Source: Kuafuiihalomonas sp039024635
GTDB lineage: Bacteria; Myxococcota; Kuafuiibacteriia; Kuafuiibacteriales; Kuafuiibacteriaceae
DNA: 64,000 bases
Assembly: GCA_039024635.1 (NCBI GenBank)
Contig: JBCCQA010000024.1
Span: 23,582-87,581 of the forward strand
Reading direction: 5' to 3'
Shown here: positions 8,957-17,298 of the stretch, in pieces
Layout: every line of letters starts with the position of its first letter
Position numbering within the stretch: the stretch's first letter is position 1
Notes under the pieces: generated by a model
Told to the model about the DNA's origin: nothing
The model's database searches: none
The model's input: the letters and a program-made list of their open reading frames with translations, nothing else
Made by a program: the position numbers and the translations under genes

Positions 8957-9454
8957 CTAGTGAGCCGTCGGGGCTTCTATCTCGCCAATCTCTTCGATTT
9001 CGAGCTCGGGGACGGCGATGTCTCCCATGAGCCCGAATGGTTCGGGTGCGCCCATGAGGACGGGGGGTGTCTCGAACCTGGTCGCCTCCTTCGATTCCAC
9101 CGCTTCACTGGAGTTGGATAGACGGTGCACCCCCGCCGCGAGACTGGTCACGATGGCCGCCGCGGTTGCCCAGGTCCGGTGGCGGGCCCACTTCAGCCTC
9201 GCCCGAAGGCCGACCGGGCAGTCGGCGGTGAGTATCGTGCCATCGGCTCGGCGAAAGAGGCGGACGCAGAGTCGTCCTTCGGTGCGGTGGATCAAGTCGA
9301 CGGATTCCTCCGCCGTCATGACCGCGAAGTTGTAGACGTGCTTTTGGCAGCCGCCGCAGAAGCGGCGCCGGTCGTCCCCCGCCATGTCGGCCCACTTGGC
9401 GTGGCAGGGGGTGGCGATTTGAAGCCGGTCGAGCACCGGAAGTCTCTCGGTCAT
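8957..9454 (-). CDS. membrane-anchored CxxC protein of unknown function
   Basis: 165 aa. The N-terminal cytoplasmic part has C17 followed by a W-x-x-M motif and GDDRRRFCGGCQKHVYNFAVMT (C33, C36, then a conserved YN-x-x-x-MT stretch). Two further cysteines lie at C63 (RLCVRLFRR) and C79 (TADCP). A single hydrophobic helix follows at about 94-109, then an acidic tail. Five spaced cysteines suggest a bound metal or redox-active site. I recognise the pattern from uncharacterised proteins of Myxococcota and Planctomycetota, but no function is known to me. It is divergent from the SPFH pair. Confidence 0.65.
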   Translation of the reverse strand: MTERLPVLDRLQIATPCHAKWADMAGDDRRRFCGGCQKHVYNFAVMTAEESVDLIHRTEGRLCVRLFRRADGTILTADCPVGLRARLKWARHRTWATAAAIVTSLAAGVHRLSNSSEAVESKEATRFETPPVLMGAPEPFGLMGDIAVPELEIEEIGEIEAPTAH

Positions 9455-9569
9455 GTCCCTAGCGACGGGCGAGCTCGGAAAAGGATCTGAGCATGGTCAT
9501 ATTTTTCATGCAGGGCAACTTCAGGGGCCCCCCTTGCGGACCGGACCGATGTGAGCGAGCGAGGGAGGC

Positions 9570-10580
9570 ATGTTCGCTTTAGGCCTCCTGGCGGGGCTCT
9601 TCGTCGTCTTCGGATGGCGAGCTCTCGCCGCCGGCTTCTACACCGTGCGTCCCGACGAACGGGCGGTGATCACGACCTTCGGGAGAGCGCAGCGGGCCCC
9701 CGGAGGAGGCTTCGTCGAAGATCCCCACCTCAACGAAGACGAACAGCAGCGCTATCGCTACCCTCGGCTCCAGGTCATCGGTCCTGGTGGGCCCTACTTC
9801 AAGTGGCCCTGGCAGGAGGTGCACAAGGTCAAGGTCGCCACCCAGTCTGTCGATCTGACCTGGGACCCGACCAAGACCCAGCACACGGTCGAGGCGGTCA
9901 CGAAGGACAACTTGACCACCGGGGTGAACGGTCAGATCCGATTCCGGGTCAGCGAACACAACCTTTACGCGTACCTGTTCGGGGTAGACAGCCCGCTCGA
10001 ACACGTCATCGGCTTCTTCATCTCGGTCCTTCGAGAGCGAATCGCGAACTTCGTCGACCCCAAGGGGACGCCGCTCTCCGCGAGCTCAGTCGAAGAAGAA
10101 GGGTTAGACGAAACCGTGCCATCGCCGGCCGCCGAGCTATCGGAAGGGGTATCGATCAACGACCTTCGAAAGAACCTTCCCCTTCTCAATGAATACATGG
10201 AGCAGCAGTGCCGAGGCACCATCGGTCGCTACGGCATCGAGCTCGACGCGGCGCTGATCACCACCATCGATCCGCCTCATGAAGTGGACCGCGCTCTCTC
10301 GGCGATCAACAGTACGCGAAACCAGGTGGCGGCGGACATCAGTACCGCTCGAGCCGACGCCGAGCAGCAGATCACCATGAGCGAGCGCGCGGTCGACATC
10401 GCCGCCAACAACGCCGAGGCCGAAGTGGCTCCCCTACGAGAGCTGGCCCGGACCCTGACCGAGATTAAAGGGGAGGGCGGCTCTTCCGGGCTCAAGGCCT
10501 ATCTTCGGAACATGCGGGTGCCGCTCCTGGGCCGGGCCCGTCGCATCATCCAGGCCGGTGCGCCACGGCAGGTGGGCTGA
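9570..10580 (+). CDS. SPFH/band-7 protein, HflK-like
   Basis: 336 aa with one N-terminal transmembrane helix (about residues 2-22), followed by an SPFH domain opening with FYTVRPDERAVITTFGRA and an alpha-helical coiled-coil segment rich in A and E (about 255-300). SPFH proteins form large membrane-bound cages; HflK/HflC surround and restrain the FtsH protease. The start ATG has GAGGGAGG directly upstream. The stop overlaps the next SPFH gene by one base (TGATG), so the two are probably translated together and form a hetero-oligomer. No ftsH is present in the window. Confidence 0.8.
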   Translation: MFALGLLAGLFVVFGWRALAAGFYTVRPDERAVITTFGRAQRAPGGGFVEDPHLNEDEQQRYRYPRLQVIGPGGPYFKWPWQEVHKVKVATQSVDLTWDPTKTQHTVEAVTKDNLTTGVNGQIRFRVSEHNLYAYLFGVDSPLEHVIGFFISVLRERIANFVDPKGTPLSASSVEEEGLDETVPSPAAELSEGVSINDLRKNLPLLNEYMEQQCRGTIGRYGIELDAALITTIDPPHEVDRALSAINSTRNQVAADISTARADAEQQITMSERAVDIAANNAEAEVAPLRELARTLTEIKGEGGSSGLKAYLRNMRVPLLGRARRIIQAGAPRQVG

Positions 10581-11458
10581 TGTTCGGTCTGGTCGAGCTC
10601 GGCGCTGGTTTTCTGGTGGGCACCATCGTGCTCCCGACCCTATTCGGTGTCTCGAAGGCCCTCGGCCTCTACGCCGTCGTCCGGGAGCGAGAAGCCCAAG
10701 TCTTTACGCTCTTTGGTCGAGTGCTGGGCGTCCTCGACGAACCTGGACTTCGCTTTCCCATCCAGCGCTTCGGCCTCAAGGCGGTCCTCGTACCCTTTTT
10801 CGGCAAGAGGCAGACCGTGAACCAGTGCCTGCGTCAGCGCTACCTGAGGGAGCAGATGATCAACTCCGAGGAGGGAACGCCGATGGGTGTCGGCATCTGG
10901 TACGAGATGCAGGTCAACGCTCCCATCAAGTACCTGTTCGAGAACTCGAATCCTGAAGGCTCATTGGAGGCCAACGTGGCCAGCTCCACCATCTCCACCC
11001 TCAGCAACCTGGAGATGGAGAAGATGCTCGAGAATCGACACAGTCTCAGCCGAACCGTCCGTCAGACCGTTTCCCCTCTCTCGGAACGTTGGGGCTACCG
11101 TTTGGGCTCGGTCTACATACGAAAGGTGGCTTTCACCGATCGCCAGATGGTCGACAACATCACCGAGAAGGTCGTCAAACGACTCGTCCAGGTGACCTCG
11201 GCGATGAAGCAGGATGGAGAGAACCGGGTCGGCCTCATCAAGAGTGAGACCGCCAAGCGGGTCTCCAATAAGATGGCCGAGGCCAGCGCCCGCCGGCCCC
11301 AGGTCGTCGGCCGGGCGCTCAACGAGATCGCTCGGGTGGATGCCGAGATTCTTGACGCCGTCATCGATGTGATGGAGGCCGAGAAACTCCTCAGCTCAGA
11401 GGCGCCCATCGAGGTCGTCCCAACCGGAGCCTCGGTGCTGATCCAAAGCGGAGGCTGA
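10580..11458 (+). CDS. SPFH/band-7 protein, HflC-like partner
   Basis: 292 aa. An N-terminal hydrophobic anchor (GAGFLVGTIVLPTLFGV) is followed by an SPFH domain starting YAVVREREAQVFTLFGRVLG, and a helical C-terminal half. Overlap with the upstream SPFH gene (TGATG) supports a two-subunit complex like HflKC or other stomatin-family pairs. Divergence from classical HflC is substantial, so the exact function (protease control, membrane microdomain scaffold) is inference. It ends 15 bp from the convergent small membrane protein gene. Confidence 0.78.
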   Translation: MFGLVELGAGFLVGTIVLPTLFGVSKALGLYAVVREREAQVFTLFGRVLGVLDEPGLRFPIQRFGLKAVLVPFFGKRQTVNQCLRQRYLREQMINSEEGTPMGVGIWYEMQVNAPIKYLFENSNPEGSLEANVASSTISTLSNLEMEKMLENRHSLSRTVRQTVSPLSERWGYRLGSVYIRKVAFTDRQMVDNITEKVVKRLVQVTSAMKQDGENRVGLIKSETAKRVSNKMAEASARRPQVVGRALNEIARVDAEILDAVIDVMEAEKLLSSEAPIEVVPTGASVLIQSGG

Positions 11459-11473
11459 CGCACTCAACCGAAC

Positions 11474-11833
11474 TCAGGGCGCTTGGGAAGGACGCGCTCG
11501 ATCATCAGGCGTCGTCGTTTCGAGTTCGGCCTCGCTGGGGGCGGTGAGGTCCAGGGTGTCGCTCGCCGAGCTCCGGGTCTTCTTCAGGGACTCCGCCAGG
11601 TCGACGGGGAGTCGGGGCTCCAGGGCCTCCAAGAAGTTATCCAGGCTCTTGCGTCGTCTGCGCTGTTCCCGCAGCCAGCGTCGGGCGGTCTCACTGCTCG
11701 TAACCAGGAGCGCCGAGCCGATGGCGATCAGTGGCGCGCCGAGGGGGATGGGCAGCCAGAACAGGATGGCCCCTACGCCGAGGCACAGGATGGCCACGGT
11801 CCGAAGGACCCAACTGGGTACCCGTCTCGCCAC
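11474..11833 (-). CDS. small PGPGW-like two-helix membrane protein
   Basis: 119 aa, GTG start. Two closely spaced hydrophobic helices (about residues 8-24 and 29-45) are joined by a proline/glycine turn, FWLPIPLGAP. They are followed by a basic stretch (REQRRRRKS) and a charged cytoplasmic tail. This matches the architecture of the PGPGW-type putative transmembrane family. Function unknown. It is convergent with the SPFH operon. Confidence 0.55.
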   Translation of the reverse strand: MARRVPSWVLRTVAILCLGVGAILFWLPIPLGAPLIAIGSALLVTSSETARRWLREQRRRRKSLDNFLEALEPRLPVDLAESLKKTRSSASDTLDLTAPSEAELETTTPDDRARPSQAP

Positions 11834-11893
11834 TCTAGGACACTAACACCGAGCCCAGATCCGTCTAATCCGATTCCGTCGTAGCTCTTGGCT

Positions 11894-12688
11894 CTAGCGT
11901 GGGGCCTCCAGCCGGCGCCAGGCTTCCACCACCGCCTCCGGCGCCTCGAGGGGTACCCAATGGCCGACCCCAGACAAGCGCTCCACTCGTTCGGCCCTCA
12001 AGTGACTGGCCACCCAGCTCGGGACGTAAGGATCCTCGGCGCCCCACACCGCTTGCACGGGCGTGTTCAAAGCCAGAGCCCGAGCGCCCCAGGCCACGAA
12101 GCGGTCCGGATCCATCGCTCGGTAGAGAGCGAGGACATGACGCCGGACGTCGGCCCGGCCTTCCAAGGCCCGCCAGGTTGCCCGGACGTGGTCCGGGTCC
12201 AGCCGAGGGGACCGCCGCCGCATCTCCCACTCCATCATCGGTCGCGATATCAAGGCCATGGACAGCTCGCCTAGCAGAGGCGTCCGCCACAGACGGGCCC
12301 AGGCATGCCATCGGTACAGATGGGTGAACGGATAGGACATGGCCAAGATCCCGGACACGCGCTCGGGGTAGGCGCAGGCAAAGGCGTGGCCAAAGATCCC
12401 GCCCCAGTCGTGCAAGACCAAGAGGACGGGCTGCTGCACGGCCAAGGCGTCCAGGAGTCCGCGCACCCAGTCGGCGTAGCCTTGGAGCTCGTAACGAAAA
12501 TCGACGGGGAGGGCCGAGCGGTGAAAGCCGGGAAGGTCGGGGGCGAAGGCCTCCCAGCCTGCAGGCAGCCTTTCCAAGAGCGGCTCCCAAAGCTGGGCGC
12601 TGTCGGGCACACCATGCAGAAGGAGAGCCGGTCGGCCCTGTCCGAGCCGGCGGAGATGGACGGTCGCGCCGTCGACTTCGGGCTTCAT
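11894..12688 (-). CDS. alpha/beta hydrolase (haloalkane dehalogenase/epoxide hydrolase-like)
   Basis: 264 aa. Oxyanion region LLLHGVPDS (23-30), nucleophile motif HDWGG (93-97) with an aspartate nucleophile D94 and the adjacent tryptophan typical of haloalkane dehalogenases and epoxide hydrolases, acid D219 in WGAEDP and histidine H243 in GVGHW. A helical cap domain lies between about 120 and 200. Reactions of such enzymes pass through an aspartyl-ester intermediate; the substrate is unknown. Its ATG overlaps the stop of the upstream amidohydrolase (ATGA), indicating co-translation. Confidence 0.85.
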   Translation of the reverse strand: MKPEVDGATVHLRRLGQGRPALLLHGVPDSAQLWEPLLERLPAGWEAFAPDLPGFHRSALPVDFRYELQGYADWVRGLLDALAVQQPVLLVLHDWGGIFGHAFACAYPERVSGILAMSYPFTHLYRWHAWARLWRTPLLGELSMALISRPMMEWEMRRRSPRLDPDHVRATWRALEGRADVRRHVLALYRAMDPDRFVAWGARALALNTPVQAVWGAEDPYVPSWVASHLRAERVERLSGVGHWVPLEAPEAVVEAWRRLEAPR

Positions 12689-14484
12689 GCAGCCGCGGTT
12701 CCGGCCTTGCTGGGGGTCGACCGGGGGGCAGGGACCGGCGCCCTGCCAGCGCCGGCTCGAAGGAAGCGCCCGTAACCCCGGACCTGACCGAAGTCTTCCG
12801 CGAAGCGGCCCGCCCGGTAGGCCACTCGACCGTTGATCACGGTCGCTCGAACCGCCCGATCGTTCCGCTTCACCATCCGGCGCAGGCTGCCGAGCCCCTC
12901 CATGTCCGCCTCGTCGTAGGCGTAGAGCTCGTCGTTGAGGCCGTTTGGATCGATGACGGTCACGTCGGCCCGGTCACCCATGGCGAGGCGACCCGCGTCG
13001 ATGTCGAACCAGTCGGCCAGCTCACCTGTCAGCCGCCACACCGCCCGCTCGATGGACATGAAGGGCTCGCCCCGCAGCTCGGCGTCGCGCACCAGCTTCA
13101 GCATCTGAAGCCCGTAGTTGTAGAAGGCCATGTTTCGAAGATGCGCGCCGGCGTCGGAGAAGGAGAGGACGGTGGCCGGCTCGGACACGATGCGCTCCAG
13201 TTCCCGTCGACGATCGTTTCCGATGACCGTCTTCCATCGCAAGGAAGGTCCATGTTCCAGCACCAGGTCGAGAAAGGCCTCCACTGGGTGCAGACCTCGG
13301 TCGTCGGCGACCTCACCGATGGACTGACCCACGACCTGAGCGTCAGGACAGTCCAAGATGCGGGTGTCGTAAAAGTCTCGGTGCCAGACCCGAGGGCTGA
13401 AACGGGTGGCGTAGTCTCGTTTGAACCACGCTCGGTAGCTCGGATCCGAGATCAGGCGGTCTCGATCGGCACGCTCCTTGAGATGAAGGGCAGCTTGCCC
13501 AGCCCCGAACTCTTCGAAGATGACCAGATCCAGCCCGTCGGAGTGGACCTCAAAGGGACAGGGAAGGGCCTGCCATCGGAAGTCGGCGTTCAAGAGGCGG
13601 TTGCAGGCGTGGGCAAGCTTGGCCACCAGCTTGTGTAGGACGCGGTTGGACTTCACGTCCATCAAGGTGATGAGGGTCGTCTTGAGAGGCCGACGCAGCA
13701 GGCCGATGGACTGGAGCAGGAAGCTGATCACGTTCACCTTGGTGACGATGTCCGGCGTGCCCTGATGGATGCGCCCCCGTCGACGAAGGATGGCGTTGAG
13801 TCGATTGTACTCTCGCTGGCGGGCGAACGTGGAGGGCAGCGGCGATGAACGGAAGCGCGCGCCGTCCAGTTTGTCCCACTTGGTGGTCATGGTGGAGAGA
13901 CCGAGAAGTCCGACGTCTAGACCCTCTTCCAGAAGAGCCTCCATTTGACTGAGCTCGGCTTCGCTGGGCCGCACCCTCCGGTCGATGGATCGTTCCAGGC
14001 CCATCACGTGGGCCCGCAATTCGGAGTGACCGAGGAAGGCGGTGACGTTGGGTCCCAGGCCGTGCTGGTCGAGAAAGTCGACGTAAGCCCGGGGTGAGGA
14101 CCACTGCTTGTGCTGGCGAAGCAGGGGGAGGACGAACTCCCGAGGTATGGCTTCTACCCGGGAGAACAAGTCGGTGGCATCCTCTGGCTCGCAGAGCATC
14201 GTGCTGATGGAACAGGAGCCAACGGTGACCGTCGTGACCCCGTGACGAACCGATTCGGCCAGGCTCGGTGCGGCCAGTAGCTCGGCGTCATAATGGGTAT
14301 GGGTGTCGATGAAGCCGGGCATGACCCAAGCGCCGGCCGCGTCCACCACCTCGGTCCCAGGTCCCGCCTCCAACTTGGGCGCGAGCGCCGCCACCCGCCC
14401 CTCCCGAAGACCCAGGTCCAGTTGCTGGGCCGGGGCTCCGGTGCCGTCGAAGAACAGACCGTCGCGGATGACGAGGTCGAGCAC
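12685..14484 (-). CDS. N-acyl-D-amino-acid deacylase-like amidohydrolase
   Basis: About 599 aa from a GTG at 14484, chosen because family homology begins VLDLVIRDGLFFDGTG. The open frame continues upstream to 14805 without family features and would run into the divergent crtA. Metal-site motif GFIDTHTHYDAELL follows the small N-terminal beta-sandwich; later SFSDAGAHLRNMAF supplies the conserved aspartate and histidine, and the C-terminal beta-sandwich ends with VINGRVAYRAGRF. The family hydrolyses N-acyl-D-amino acids or related amides. It is translationally coupled to the alpha/beta hydrolase downstream. TTG at 14520 is an alternative start. Confidence 0.82.
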   Translation of the reverse strand: MLDLVIRDGLFFDGTGAPAQQLDLGLREGRVAALAPKLEAGPGTEVVDAAGAWVMPGFIDTHTHYDAELLAAPSLAESVRHGVTTVTVGSCSISTMLCEPEDATDLFSRVEAIPREFVLPLLRQHKQWSSPRAYVDFLDQHGLGPNVTAFLGHSELRAHVMGLERSIDRRVRPSEAELSQMEALLEEGLDVGLLGLSTMTTKWDKLDGARFRSSPLPSTFARQREYNRLNAILRRRGRIHQGTPDIVTKVNVISFLLQSIGLLRRPLKTTLITLMDVKSNRVLHKLVAKLAHACNRLLNADFRWQALPCPFEVHSDGLDLVIFEEFGAGQAALHLKERADRDRLISDPSYRAWFKRDYATRFSPRVWHRDFYDTRILDCPDAQVVGQSIGEVADDRGLHPVEAFLDLVLEHGPSLRWKTVIGNDRRRELERIVSEPATVLSFSDAGAHLRNMAFYNYGLQMLKLVRDAELRGEPFMSIERAVWRLTGELADWFDIDAGRLAMGDRADVTVIDPNGLNDELYAYDEADMEGLGSLRRMVKRNDRAVRATVINGRVAYRAGRFAEDFGQVRGYGRFLRAGAGRAPVPAPRSTPSKAGTAAA

Positions 14485-14671
14485 TCCGACGTCGTAGCCG
14501 GGCTGGTCCCGAGCCCGCAACTTCCGAAGCTCGGGCCCCGGTTCGGCGACCTGGCCCAGGGGGGCCTTCGAGGCTAATTCGGCTTCGCTCGGCAAGGGAG
14601 ACGGCAGGTGTCCGGAGGCCGAAGATTTGGACGCGACAGTCACGGGGCCAAGTGCTAACCCTCGACGCGAC

Positions 14672-15424
14672 GTGGGGGTCGTCAGCCTGTCCTTTTTTCG
14701 CTTCCAAGGCGCCTGGCCCAGGTTTTGGGCTTTCACGCACATGCAGTTGGCCAAGGGTCCGCTGTCACGGCTGCCTGGCGTCGCCTTCAGCCGGACTTTG
14801 GGCACTGGAAGCGGTGACGGTTTCGACCCCTATCCCAACTTCAGCGTTTACGCGCTCCTCGCGGCCTGGCCCTCTTTGGACCACGCGCAAGCCGTGACCG
14901 AAGAGTCTCGGCTCTACGCGCGCTACCGGGCGATGTCGGTCGAGAACTGGACCGTGTTTCTTCAGCCTTCCCGGGCCAAAGGCCAGTGGGGAGGGACCCA
15001 GCCTTTCGAGGTGATGCCCAAGACGAAAGAGCGCAGCGCTACCACCACGCCCGGACCGGTGGCCGTTCTGACCCGCGCCACGATTCGCGCCCAGTGCATG
15101 CCCGCTTTCTGGCGAAGCGTTCCTGCTGTCAGTCGGGCCACGCGGTCTCATCCCGGCCTTCGCTTCAAGGTGGGCTTGGGGGAGCTTCCTTTCGTGCAGT
15201 TGATGACCTTCTCGCTCTGGGACGACGAAGAATCGATACGCCGCTTTGCCTACGCCCACGGCGCCCATCACGATACGCTGCGCCGTGCCCACGCGGCGGG
15301 CTGGTTTCGAGAGGATCTCTTCGCTCGATTCCGCGTCTTGGACTCCAAGGGAAGTTGGGAGGGGCTGGAGCCCTTGACCAAGCCGGCCCAGGAGCCCGCG
15401 CCCGTGCTCCGAGCCATGTCGTGA
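14672..15424 (+). CDS. crtA: spheroidene monooxygenase-like carotenoid ketolase
   Basis: 250 aa from GTG 14672. The frame is open upstream to a TTG at 14627, but family similarity starts at VVSLSFFRFQG. CrtA features: WAFTHMQLAK, GTGSGDGFDPYPNFSVYALL, WTVFLQPSRAKGQWGG, PVAVLTRATIR, GLGELPFVQLMTFSLW, a histidine cluster AYAHGAHHDTLRRAH, and WFREDLFARFRVLDSKGSWEG. The family introduces keto groups into acyclic carotenoids such as spheroidene. Its stop overlaps the next gene's GTG (GTGA), and crtC follows, so this is a carotenoid tailoring operon. It is divergent from the amidohydrolase gene. Confidence 0.85.
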   Translation: MGVVSLSFFRFQGAWPRFWAFTHMQLAKGPLSRLPGVAFSRTLGTGSGDGFDPYPNFSVYALLAAWPSLDHAQAVTEESRLYARYRAMSVENWTVFLQPSRAKGQWGGTQPFEVMPKTKERSATTTPGPVAVLTRATIRAQCMPAFWRSVPAVSRATRSHPGLRFKVGLGELPFVQLMTFSLWDDEESIRRFAYAHGAHHDTLRRAHAAGWFREDLFARFRVLDSKGSWEGLEPLTKPAQEPAPVLRAMS

Positions 15425-16167
15425 CCGCCGAGCCGCCCTTGGGCGAAGTCCCGCGCACGGCCCTGTGGACGCTCTACTGCCGGGCGCATCACGCAGCCAA
15501 GGGTCGGCTCGAGGACCCCGAGGCGATCCGATGGGCTGATGCGCTGGTCCCGAACGGAGCCGAGATCTTTGGTCCCGCTCCCTCCAGCTTTGCCGTCCGC
15601 GCCCGGCTCTTCGACGAGCGAGTGACGCGGGCTTTGGACGAGGGCGTGACCCAGGTCGTGAGTCTGGGGGAAGGCCTGGAAACCCAGCGGCATCGGGTCC
15701 CAGGTCCGCGCCTATGGTGGAGCGTCGACCTGCCCGAGATGATCGAAGTCCGGGAGCGTTTGGTCTCCCCCGACTCCACCCACCGGCACTTGGCCCAGGA
15801 TGCGGTCGAAGGCGACTGGCTGGACGAGATCGAGGCGGGCCCCAGCATCGTGCTAGCCCAAGGCCTCTTCATGTATGTCGAGCCCTCGCGCTTGAGGCGA
15901 CTGGTGCGAAGGGTCATGGCCCGGCCGCAAACCAGCTTGCTGTTCGACGTCGTTCCCCCGTGGGTGGCGAGACTGAGTCGCCTGCGCCCGCCCATGGGCG
16001 CCGCTTTCCACATTCCACCCATGCCTTGGGGCATCAGAGCCCAGCGCCTGCCGACGACCTTGCAGGCCTGGAGCGAGCGACCGGTCTGGCTGGAGACCCA
16101 GCCCTTGCCCCTGCCCCGCGGTCCACTGCCTTGGAAACCGCACACGGTCCTCGTCCACGCCTTTTGA
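15421..16167 (+). CDS. LCM-type SAM-dependent methyltransferase in carotenoid operon
   Basis: 248 aa from GTG 15421, which overlaps the crtA stop. It matches the leucine-carboxyl-methyltransferase (PF04072-type) family: N-terminal TALWTLYCRAHHAAKG, the SAM-binding loop VVSLGEGLETQRHR (a variant of the usual LGAGLDTR-x-x-R), an acidic residue ending the second strand in WWSVDLPEM, and AQGLFMYVEPSRLRRLV. This group contains O-methyltransferases acting on carboxyl or hydroxyl groups. Lying between a carotenoid ketolase and a hydratase, it is a candidate for methylating the tertiary hydroxyl made by CrtC. That step is done by the unrelated CrtF in purple bacteria (inference). Confidence 0.8.
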   Translation: MTAEPPLGEVPRTALWTLYCRAHHAAKGRLEDPEAIRWADALVPNGAEIFGPAPSSFAVRARLFDERVTRALDEGVTQVVSLGEGLETQRHRVPGPRLWWSVDLPEMIEVRERLVSPDSTHRHLAQDAVEGDWLDEIEAGPSIVLAQGLFMYVEPSRLRRLVRRVMARPQTSLLFDVVPPWVARLSRLRPPMGAAFHIPPMPWGIRAQRLPTTLQAWSERPVWLETQPLPLPRGPLPWKPHTVLVHAF

Positions 16168-16202
16168 TTGTCAAAGCTCTCCGGCCGTCGGAAGACCCGC
16201 TC

Positions 16203-17207
16203 GTGGACGTTCAGCCCCAGGACCGTCCAGACTTCGGAATCACGGTCGACCCGGGCGGCTACGCCTGGTGGTACCTCGATGCCCTCAGCGGTGACGGCAC
16301 CGAAGGCCTGACCATCATCTCGCTGCTCGGCAGCGTGTTCTCGCCTTACTACGCCTGGTCCGGCCGGAAGGACCCTCTCGACCACTCGACGATGAACGTC
16401 GTTCTGTACAACCGCAGAGGAGGCCGGTGGGCCATGACCGAGCGGGGTCGCCAGGACGTGGAGCGGAGTGCGGACGCGCTCCGCATCGGGACCAGTCAGA
16501 TTCAATGGGACGGCCAGGGCGTGGTCCTGGACGTGGACGAGTCGACCTTTCCCCTGCCGGGCCGGATCCAGGGGCGAATCCGCCTACGGCCCGACGGCGT
16601 GAACAGCCATCGGGTCGCGCTGGACGATGAGGGTCGGCACTTGTGGTGGCCCATCGCGCCTAGGGCACGGGTCGAGGTCGAACTCCAACGCCCCAGCCTG
16701 CGCTGGTCGGGGGTGGGTTATTTCGACTCCAACTGGGGGACGACGCCGCTCGAAACGCCTTTCAAGGAGTGGAACTGGTCCAGGGTTTCGACCGCCCAAG
16801 GCTCGGCCATCTTCTACGACGTAGAACGCCGAAACCGCCCACCCCTCGAGGTCGCGCTTCGTTTCGACGCCCAGAACAAAGTGGAGACAGTTGCTTCCCC
16901 AGCCAAGGCTCCGCTTGCGGGCACCCTTTGGGGCGTGCCCCGGACGACCCGGGCCGACCGGTCCGACTTGGCCAAGGTCACGCGAACTCTCGAGGATACG
17001 CCGTTCTACACACGCTCCGTGGTGGAGAGCACGCTGTTCGGCCAAACCTGTGAGTCGGTCCACGAGAGCTTGTCCTTGGACCGCTTTCGCACCCAGTGGG
17101 TGAAGCTCCTCCTGCCATTCCGGATGCCTCGTCGTCCCGGCGTCCCGCGGAGACCCCTTCCGGCTTGGGCCGGCGCCAAGGACCGGGATAGCGCCGCGTC
17201 GCCTTGA
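16203..17207 (+). CDS. crtC: carotenoid 1,2-hydratase (hydroxyneurosporene synthase)
   Basis: 334 aa from GTG 16203, which has GGAAGA 8 nt upstream; the frame is open further 5' but overlaps the methyltransferase. Highly conserved CrtC blocks are present: GGYAWWYLDALSGDG, GSVFSPYYAW, MTERGR, the RHLWWPIAPRARVEVEL region, SGVGYFDSNWG, EWNWSR and LEDTPFYTRS. CrtC adds water across the terminal C1-C2 double bond of acyclic carotenoids such as neurosporene or lycopene. It closes the three-gene crtA-methyltransferase-crtC cluster. No phytoene synthase or desaturase is in the window. Confidence 0.93.
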   Translation: MDVQPQDRPDFGITVDPGGYAWWYLDALSGDGTEGLTIISLLGSVFSPYYAWSGRKDPLDHSTMNVVLYNRRGGRWAMTERGRQDVERSADALRIGTSQIQWDGQGVVLDVDESTFPLPGRIQGRIRLRPDGVNSHRVALDDEGRHLWWPIAPRARVEVELQRPSLRWSGVGYFDSNWGTTPLETPFKEWNWSRVSTAQGSAIFYDVERRNRPPLEVALRFDAQNKVETVASPAKAPLAGTLWGVPRTTRADRSDLAKVTRTLEDTPFYTRSVVESTLFGQTCESVHESLSLDRFRTQWVKLLLPFRMPRRPGVPRRPLPAWAGAKDRDSAASP

Positions 17208-17210
17208 GCT

Positions 17211-17229
17211 GGAGCCCAGGGCGGGCTCC
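17211..17229 (+). terminator. possible hairpin terminator after crtC
   Basis: GGAGCCC and GGGCTCC form a perfect 7-bp GC-rich stem with a 5-nt loop, beginning 4 nt after the crtC stop. No uridine tract follows, so it may be a weak terminator or a 3'-stabilising structure that separates the carotenoid operon from citrate synthase. Confidence 0.35.
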
Positions 17230-17298
17230 CCCAAGGCGCCCCGAGCTTCGTCTTGTCACCCCTCGCCCAACGGGAGAAACTTCCCGCTCGGAAAAGTC

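Noticed and set aside
14485..14805. N-terminal extension of the amidohydrolase to 14805
   Set aside because: The extra residues lack family similarity and overlap the start of crtA; conserved sequence begins at VLDLVIRDG.
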